NCBI GenBank assembly: GCA_034096865.1
Contig: JAWQFJ010028297.1
Location: forward strand, 85,500 to 110,863
Length of the DNA: 25,364 nt
Direction of reading: 5' to 3'
Source of the DNA: Theodoxus fluviatilis
Taxonomy: Eukaryota > Mollusca > Gastropoda > Cycloneritida > Neritidae
Below the pieces are notes generated by a model. It saw only the letters and a list, made by a program, of their open reading frames with translations, was not told the origin of the DNA and searched no databases. Numbering within the stretch: the first letter of the stretch is position 1; each line of letters opens with the position of its first letter. The translations under genes and the position numbers were made by a program. Positions 18,261-25,364 of the stretch are shown in pieces.

Positions 18261-21200
18261 GATGGGAAAAAGAACGTGTGGGTGAAGGAAAGTATGTTCG
18301 TTCGGACACAGAAAAGACCCTTGCACGTTCAACCAGTCTTCCGAAGATGCAGGTCAAGGAAGGCAATCGGGCGGTGTCCCTGAGGGGGAGGGGGGGGGTG
18401 GCGCCGCGGCAGGAGAATGAGCAAGGCAGACAAGTCTTGGTCACATGAGTGGATCTGGAATGTATCAGTAAGAGGAACCGGAAGGGCGAAGGAGAGTATG
18501 AGGGAGGGCCTCGAAGGAGGGCGGGGCGGGGTGGCGAGGTCGAGGACTCCGGGGAAGGTGGTAGAGAGCATGGGTGGGCCGAGGCATGGGAGAGAGGCTG
18601 AGCGAGAGCAAATGAGTCGTCATGCGTGATGCGATGGGAGGGTGGGAGAATGCGAGGGGCGAGCGAGGGAGGAAAAGACCGAGCGAAGGAGGGAGTGATG
18701 TGGTGGGTCGTGGTGTTAGGGCAGGGCGGTGCGACACGGGGAGGGGAAGAGTACAAAGCGATGGGGGGGGGGTGGACAAGTGTTGGCTTAGAGAGTGGCT
18801 CGAGGTAGGGGATTGTGTGACGATGGAAAGGGTGCGTATAGGGGGGATGGAGAGTGACGTTTGAAATGCAATCCGGATACGGGGTTGGGACTAACAGACG
18901 CGGGACGAGTGGGCTGTAAGAGATACAAGAGGGGATAGGTTTATGGAGTGACATAATCACAGCGGGTGTAGAGGTGGGAGTACGGGGGTAGAGGTGAGAG
19001 GTGAGTGAGGGTCATGGCACGAGCTTGCCGTAGTAGTGAGTTGGCATGGAGTGGGAATAGTGGGAGTAAATAAGGTGGGCTACTGGAGACAATGGCGTTA
19101 GGGTGGTTGGCATCTATTGGAGGGGTGCTATGGATGAGGCGAGTTAGAATGACCGTGGTGAGAAGTGCTCAGAGGGGTATGGTGATGCATTGTTATTACG
19201 GATGGAGAGGGCAGTGAAGTGTGGGTCAGGGATGTTTGACCTGCGGGGCGCGTGATAGGGTAGGAAATTGTGGAGGTCGGCTAATGTGCCACGAGGTAAG
19301 AAAGAGAAGCCTAGGGAGCTGGTGAAGGAAAAGGAGGGGAAATCGTCGGAAGGTGAGATACTAGGGGGTCGGGAAGGGCGTATACCAACAGGGAGGGAAA
19401 ACAGTCGGCAGGAGGACAAATTAAATGGGGTAGGGGACTGAATGAGACGAATGATGAATATCAACCGACGTCAGCGGACGGAGAACTGAAGTGATAGCAG
19501 CGCATGCCCTAGCAGAGGAGTGCCGTGAAGGGCTCATTGTAAGGGCGAGCTGTGCCGAGGGCGTTAATTAAGGGAGGGGGTACAGCGGAACGGGGGTGGA
19601 GATATGACATGAGGCAAACAGAGCCGGAGGCAGTCAGGGAGAGGATAAGGTAGGGGGGAAAAGAAGATGAAAAGGGACAGAGGATGGGAGAGAGGGGAGG
19701 AGGGAGAGAGAGGGGAGGGGAGGGAGAGGAGGAGAAAGGAGGGGATAGGAGGAAGAGTGGAGGGAGGGGGAGGAAATCAAGGGGGTCAATTGGGGGGAAG
19801 GGGAGGGAAGGAGGGGATGGGGGAGGGTAGGGGGGGGAAAAGGGTAGGTGAGAAAGTAGGAAAAGAGAGGAAAGGGGCAACCATTGGATCAACGAGCGGA
19901 AGCAAGTTCCAAGAACAACGGCGGTGCGAATGCGAGTCGCACTCCCACAGGATAGCCACCGACAGTTCGTAGGTGCTAAAGACAGACCGCGAGTCCCGCG
20001 CGCTGGGTGGGGTTGAAACAACGTCGTGGGGGGTGCGCCTGTCAGTAGCGACACAGAGAGGGGGAAGGATGCACAAGCGCAATCACGGTGTCTAACGAAG
20101 CACGACAGAAGATATCGAGACTAGGGGAGTAGACAATGAGGGCAAGATAGGGGCCCAATCAATTGTAGCGACGGATAGGTGGGGGAGGGGGTTGCAGCGG
20201 GGAGCACAGAGGAAGAGACCGAGTGCTTGTGGTGGGAAAGAGAGGTGACACCCCGGAGGAATGTGGGTATGGACCATCGTAGCCTTGGTGTGTATGATAT
20301 TGAAGTAGCTAGCACGGTGATAGTTAATTGATTGCTGGGGAAGGGTCGACAAGGATGGGAGCTATATCAATAGAACTAGGGAGGAAGGGTATCGTTGTGG
20401 AGAGTGAGGTGGAGCTATGCAAGGAGGTAGAGGCAGATTCACGGGGCAGTGCGGCTCGTGTGTGCAAGCGGTATCATTGTGGGGGAGTATCAGAGGAACG
20501 CGTGTGCATTGCAGTACGTACAGGGCGATGGCGAGACCATTAAGGGGGTGTGTAGGCCTTGGGAACCGTGGCAGGAAACAGATGTTAGCGGAGAGGGAGA
20601 ATGAGTGTATTCTTCCAGCGCGAAATCGGCGTGTGAGGTCCAGAGTCATACTCCACTTGTCAGGTGTTCCTGAGGTGATTGTAAGGGAGAAGAGACGCCA
20701 CGGGAGAGGGGGATTGGTTGTGAATGGCAGTTGTCCTTCAGAAGGTGGGTTGAAAGGTCGTACAAGTGGCGTAGGCTGGCACTGTGTGATCACACAGGAG
20801 GGAGAGACGGTGGGCCCAGGGGTGCAGGAGGCCCGAGTGAAGGTATCGGTGGTGATGCGATACGTCGGCATTGAAGGGGGTGAACATTTGGCTTACGTTG
20901 TTCCATAGACGGAAGACAGGCGGACATTCTCCATGAATAGAAGTGGGTGTAGTTGTGAGGAGTGACATGTCCAGGTGATATGCCTAGGAAAGAGTGGCTT
21001 TACTGTGGTAGCGTGATCTTGGTACACGGAGGACGAGGCAGCAGGCGAGGCGGAATGCGGCATCAGAATATGGTTTGTCGGTAGCAGCACATGCCGTAGT
21101 GGCTTACCAGGGGGAATCGTACAAAATGCGATGTCCGAAGGATGATTCGATAATGGTGGCTCAGAGGGTTGCGAGACAGAGAAGCGATGCGGGGCGTAGG

Positions 21201-24200
21201 GGGGTTGCAGAAGAGGGGAAAGCAGGATCAAGATTGACGGCTGGTGAGGGAGTGTGGTTGCTCGGGGTGACAGAGCAGTAACATGGCGCTAGGGTGTGGC
21301 AAGACAAGTGCGCTCTCGGCTAGGGGAGAGGGTGGCAAAGAGGGGAGGGGCAAAAGGCAGATATGTCCCGCTAGGTTGTGCGGACGAACGGACAGTCGCT
21401 CATGGTGGTGGCGAGGGGTCAGAAGAGGACAGAGTGCTGCAGTAACGAGGATTGACGGGTTTGTCTATCAGGAGCCAGAATGCGGAGCTTAATGATGTGC
21501 GATCAAGGTCGGAAAGGGGCATGCGTCTAAGTGGGTGGGAACAGCAGGGCATGTCTCAATATTGTGTTCATGACCATGCGGTGGTGCGCTGATGGAAGTG
21601 TCATCAAATATCAAATTGTCTGTACTAGTGTGGTTGGGTGAAGGCAATGCATGGGCGGGCTAAGGGTGGTTAATTTGCGAGGTGACAGTGCGGTGTGCTG
21701 GCTAGGAAGAGTGCAGGGGTGCAAGGCGGAGAATGCGCTGGGGGTGCTTGGGGCAGAACAAAGCGAGTGCTGCCTAAGCAGGGGGGGGGAGAGAGGAGGA
21801 GGGGTTGCAGGCACGGCTGGGGCGCTAGAGGATGGGGTGCAGGTCAGGAGTCAGATGCGCGGATGAGGGCATGTGCAAGCAGGGAGTGCATCGGCTGCTG
21901 ATGTGTGGCGAAAAGCATGACCGCGGTGAAGTGGCACGTAGGGGTTGGCCGTCAAGGAGGGCAATAGCGAGGACTATTAATTAAGCATGGAACCAATCGA
22001 ATAGCATGCGTGAGAAGGGGTGGTGTCAAAGAAAGCGGTTAGGGGCAATGGCGGCTGAATGGGGGGGTGGCCGTCAAATGCAAATGGCTCGTATGTACCA
22101 GAATGAGGACAGCGTGATTAACGGGGACGAAGGGAGGGATAGGTAATGGGGGGAGGCAAAGTAAGGAAGAAGTGGGTGTGAGTGGCAAGGTGGCAAGAAA
22201 GTAGCAAAGTCGACGGAGGTTGAAGGTGGGTGGCATTTCAAGGGCGCGTGGGCTGGCGGGTGTGAGGAGAGGGGAGTGGGGGTGGGGCAGGGGGGCAGCG
22301 AAGAAGGTGGGCTAGGGGTGCCAGGTGGGGGGGAGGTGGGGGCAAAGCGATATGCGCTAGGGGTGGGTGGGCGGCAGAGGGGAGCAATGGTCCTAGTGTG
22401 GGGAGGGGGGATGCAGCGTATGGGCATGGCAGTGCTATGGGGGTGGCGGGCCAGCGAGGGTGCGACATGAGGGTGGGCGTGGGCAGGCAGAAAGAGGGGC
22501 GAACTGGAGGAGATAGGCCTAGGGGGAGGGGCAGAGGAAGGAGGATGACAACTAGAGGGGGGTAGGAGGGGTTGGGGCACAGCGAGGAGGGGCAGAGGGA
22601 AAGGTCCAGTAGGGTTGTGCAGAAGAAGCAGGGGAGGCAGTGGAGTGAGGCAAGAGTGTGTGGTTGGTGACTGTTGGACAAAATGATTTTCAGACAATGA
22701 TAAGGTGATCAGCAAGGGCTAACGGGAAATGGTGCGCGTAATGGCAAGGGGAGTGTTGTAAAAGCGCGTCTCATTTGGAAGGAGTCCATCCGAACGTGCA
22801 GAATGCACAGCCCCTCTGATGAGTGTTGACGTGTTGCGATGTGGGGTAGTTGCAGAACGTGGTGGGTGCTATGCACGAGTGACCGATGGGAGCGGTCCGC
22901 AGGGCCCAGAGCGCGTTGAAGAATATCTGGTGGGCGCAGTGGAAGGTGGGTGCACGAGTAGTTGGTCGCTTCGTATGGGCAGAGTTGACCAGTGGCGCGT
23001 ACCAGCGCCAAGCCTCTATACTAAGGTCGTGGGGGCTGGACAGTAGGTGAATATGGGGGGTGGCCGTTGCATAAGTGACGCATAGTGACCACACAACGTA
23101 GAGAGAACGGGCGCCGAAGCACAAACCGCTCCACAACACGCAGCCCCGGGGGAACGGCGGAGTTTGGAGGTGATCGGAGTGATGAGGCAGTAAGGGGTGT
23201 GCACGTGGGATGGCGATGTAGAAGCAATTGGGGGAGACAGAGGTGGACCAATAGGCGGTCGGAAGTGCGCAAGACGAGTCTGGGAGTGAGGTGAGGGTTG
23301 GGATGAGATGATTACACGTGGTGGTGGGGAAGTTGCAGTGCAGTGTGACCATCGGGTCCAGCCTGGGCGAATCCAGGGTCTGGTAGAGGAATGAAGGAGT
23401 CCGGGCTTAGGTGGAGGGGCTAGGAGGCAAGTGGATTCCACTTGTATGGGGGACGCTTGAGGCATGCATATGTGGGTAACCAGTCGCCCAGGCCGGCAGG
23501 GAACAGGGCCTCTTGAGTGTAACAGTCGTGCTGCATAACGGGTAGTAACCGTAGGGTGTCCGTGTCGCGAGATAACAGGTTGGTGCGACATACGAGTGAA
23601 TCCGGCAGCCCAAGCCGTCCTCAGCGGATTGTAGAACAAAGAAGTCACAGGCGTGGGATGTACGCTGTGAACGATTGTAGCATGTAGACATACACCGACG
23701 GAGGGGCTACGGCCATGTGCACAACGGGGAGTCACCTGTTGTGGAGTAAAAGGTGTCGCGGGGCCGTAAGAAAACCATGTTGTCTGGCAAACTGGATGAT
23801 GGATAGAAGAATCGGGTGATGAGGCTGTAAGAGAGATACTGCTTTCGTCGGTAAACGACTATGTAAGAATGATCAGAACACCTAGGGAGCGAGCATTCCC
23901 ATGAGCATAGTGAGGTAGGGAAAATGGCCAAGTGGATGTAACACAATTCGGGCCACTGAAGCGGCGGGGGACAGTTCAGAGACACAGAATAAGGGAGGCG
24001 AACACAGTGGAGAAGGTGCAACATCAGTGAATATCAAAGGTCTACAACAGGAGTTCTAAGGACGGGGGATGCGGGATTGGGTCGGAGGGACCAGGGTGGG
24101 AACGCGGGATACACGAGATCAACGGACGGAGTATGTGTGTCAAGGAGTGGATGATGAAGCACGAATAGACTCAGAGTGGAAGTGCTCCCTACAGTGCGGA

Positions 24201-25364
24201 GGAGTCTGAGAGTGAAGGTTTCGAACCCATGACCCCTTTGGAGCTAAATAAATGATCAACGGCAGGATGATCAACTGTATCTTAACTGTGGGCAGTTGTT
24301 GCTACTGAGAATGGGCTGTGGTGGCCACACAGGGAGTGGCCTTGAATGCGCGGCGGGAGGTGCGAATGGACAACGAATAGGTAGCGGCGCTGTGATGGCG
24401 GTGGAGGGCCAAGGGGGAAGTGCTACGCCTGCGTGGCGGGGCTTGGCATCCCTGAGTTGGAGTTCCCTTACTAAAAGTGCTGGTAGATCTGCAGCGAACG
24501 ACGGAGTGTTCCATACAACAGGGGCGAGTCATGTGGCGGGGGTGCATGCCCTGTGGGGTTTATCGGACTGTGGGGCCGAAGTATGCGGCCGTTGCCGGGG
24601 GATGCTGGATAAGGCAGAGGAGTGGTCTTCAGCAGGAGAGCGGGTGCTTTGGATGCCCGGGTTGGTGTGGGACACGGTGAGAATGGCCGAGAGAGGTGTT
24701 CGTGTCTTACGAAAGGAGGGTGGCTGAAGGTTTGGAGCGGAGCGGACGAGCGTACCGGAGCGGTCTGTTGGTCAACTAGGTAGGCCAAGCTGAATCCAGA
24801 TCGTACAGAGTGGCTGGCAAGAGCAAGAGATCAGGGAGGGGGGGGGCGTCCCGCGGGGAAGGTGTGGTCTCTGCCTAGGAGTGAGCTAGCTCGATCTACA
24901 GGGAGGGTGCTATACCAGGGCAGCGGCGTTCCCTGTGTACCTGGCCTCGAATGGTGCTGTCTGCCTACAGAGGTGTCTACGGAGCACGGTCGTACCCGCC
25001 TGTTTGGTCTGTCAGGAAAGCTGTGGGACCGGGAGGGAGGTCGGTTTTGCTGGGAGGGGCCCGGAATAGAACTCGAAGGGGAGGGGGTGCAGGGTCGAGA
25101 AGTAGGAAGGGGCAAGTCGAGAGCGAGGAATCCGGGAGGGATAACGGGGAGACTGGGTCAGGGAGGATAGGAGAGGTGAAGGGGAGGGATGAGGGAGAGA
25201 CGGGGGTTAAGGTGTGGCAGTGCAGAGGCAGGGTGGACGGGAAGGCGGAAGGGGGGACGCGATGCGAGGCGCAGGGGAGACGTGAGGGAATGGAGGCGAA
25301 GCAGGATTGCGTGTGGAGTCTGGGAGAACAAAGAAGGCGAGGACAGTGTGGAAGGAGGGCATTA
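18261..25364. other. G-rich, repeat-free region of uncertain origin
   Basis: Over about 7.1 kb the + strand is rich in G and poor in C. In 22261-22320 I count about 38 G and about 4 C in 60 bases. Part of it is nearer balance, for example 23041-24060. I find no tandem repeats, exons with matching splice sites, RNA genes or transposon structures. Open frames are short and match stop-codon chance. CpG is not depleted: 19 in 23041-23340, against 2 in 360 nt of intron. It may be a real G-rich domain, inserted DNA, or unreliable sequence at a contig end. Confidence 0.6.
19631..19871 (+). other. Near-homopurine G-run tract (G-quadruplex-prone)
   Basis: Within the G-rich region this stretch is almost all G and A, with repeated GGGG and GGAGGG runs separated by one to three bases. 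Many windows satisfy the four-G-run quadruplex pattern, for example around 19796-19840. No coding content. Confidence 0.7.

Noticed and set aside
19560..21985. TTAATTAA at about 19565 and again at about 21978 as possible paired sites
   Set aside because: These are two isolated palindromic octamers without flanking similarity, most likely chance.
18226..25170. Open frames of 60-244 codons in the G-rich region as genes
   Set aside because: They overlap on both strands, follow base composition (Gly/Arg/Glu or Pro/Ser-rich), and show no recognisable domain or splice structure.

Overview
The window looks like animal nuclear DNA, probably from a methylated invertebrate genome such as a mollusc or lancelet (the clade is a guess). 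It has spliced exons with GT..AG borders, long introns, and CpG-poor unique intron sequence: I count 2 CpG in 10081-10440. Both ends look like contig ends. Base 1 lies inside a tandem repeat, and the last 7 kb has a quite different base composition.

The only gene I can support lies on the + strand: the 3' end of a mitochondrial-type glycerol-3-phosphate acyltransferase (GPAT1/GPAM family). Three exons are visible: 3502-3600 (phase 0/0), 10906-11101 (phase 0/1) and 15352-15524, which ends in TAG. Together they encode about 156 C-terminal residues, including GPILEAY and a YAESA motif that is rebuilt only across the last splice junction. This region follows the catalytic acyltransferase domain, which would lie upstream of the window.

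Nearly everything else up to about 18.1 kb is tandem repeat, in at least twelve unrelated arrays. In order they are: a 34-bp array (1-3394), a 19-bp array (3608-9985), a TG-rich array (10486-10860), a 20/24-bp array (11108-12537), a 41-bp array (12538-14295), a CCT/polypyrimidine tract (14582-15059), a TG-rich tract in the 3' region (15541-15691), a 51-bp array (15764-16106), a decayed 34-bp array (16349-16501), a 61-bp array (16531-16957), a 21-bp array (17081-17836) and a 67-bp triplicate (17894-18094). The introns are therefore mostly minisatellite. Two arrays begin within about 10 nt of a 5' splice site, and the TG array ends about 45 nt before the weak acceptor of the penultimate exon. 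Many long open frames exist in these arrays on both strands. They come from stop-free repeat units and are not genes.

From about 18.26 kb to the end there are no repeats, no credible genes and a strong excess of G over C on the + strand. CpG is not depleted there (19 CpG in 23041-23340). This is either an unusual G-rich domain or low-quality contig-end sequence, and I cannot decide between them from the bases alone. The most useful leads are the higher-order structure of the 19-bp array, the splice-signal context of the penultimate exon, the splice-site-like 41-bp repeat unit, and this compositional break.
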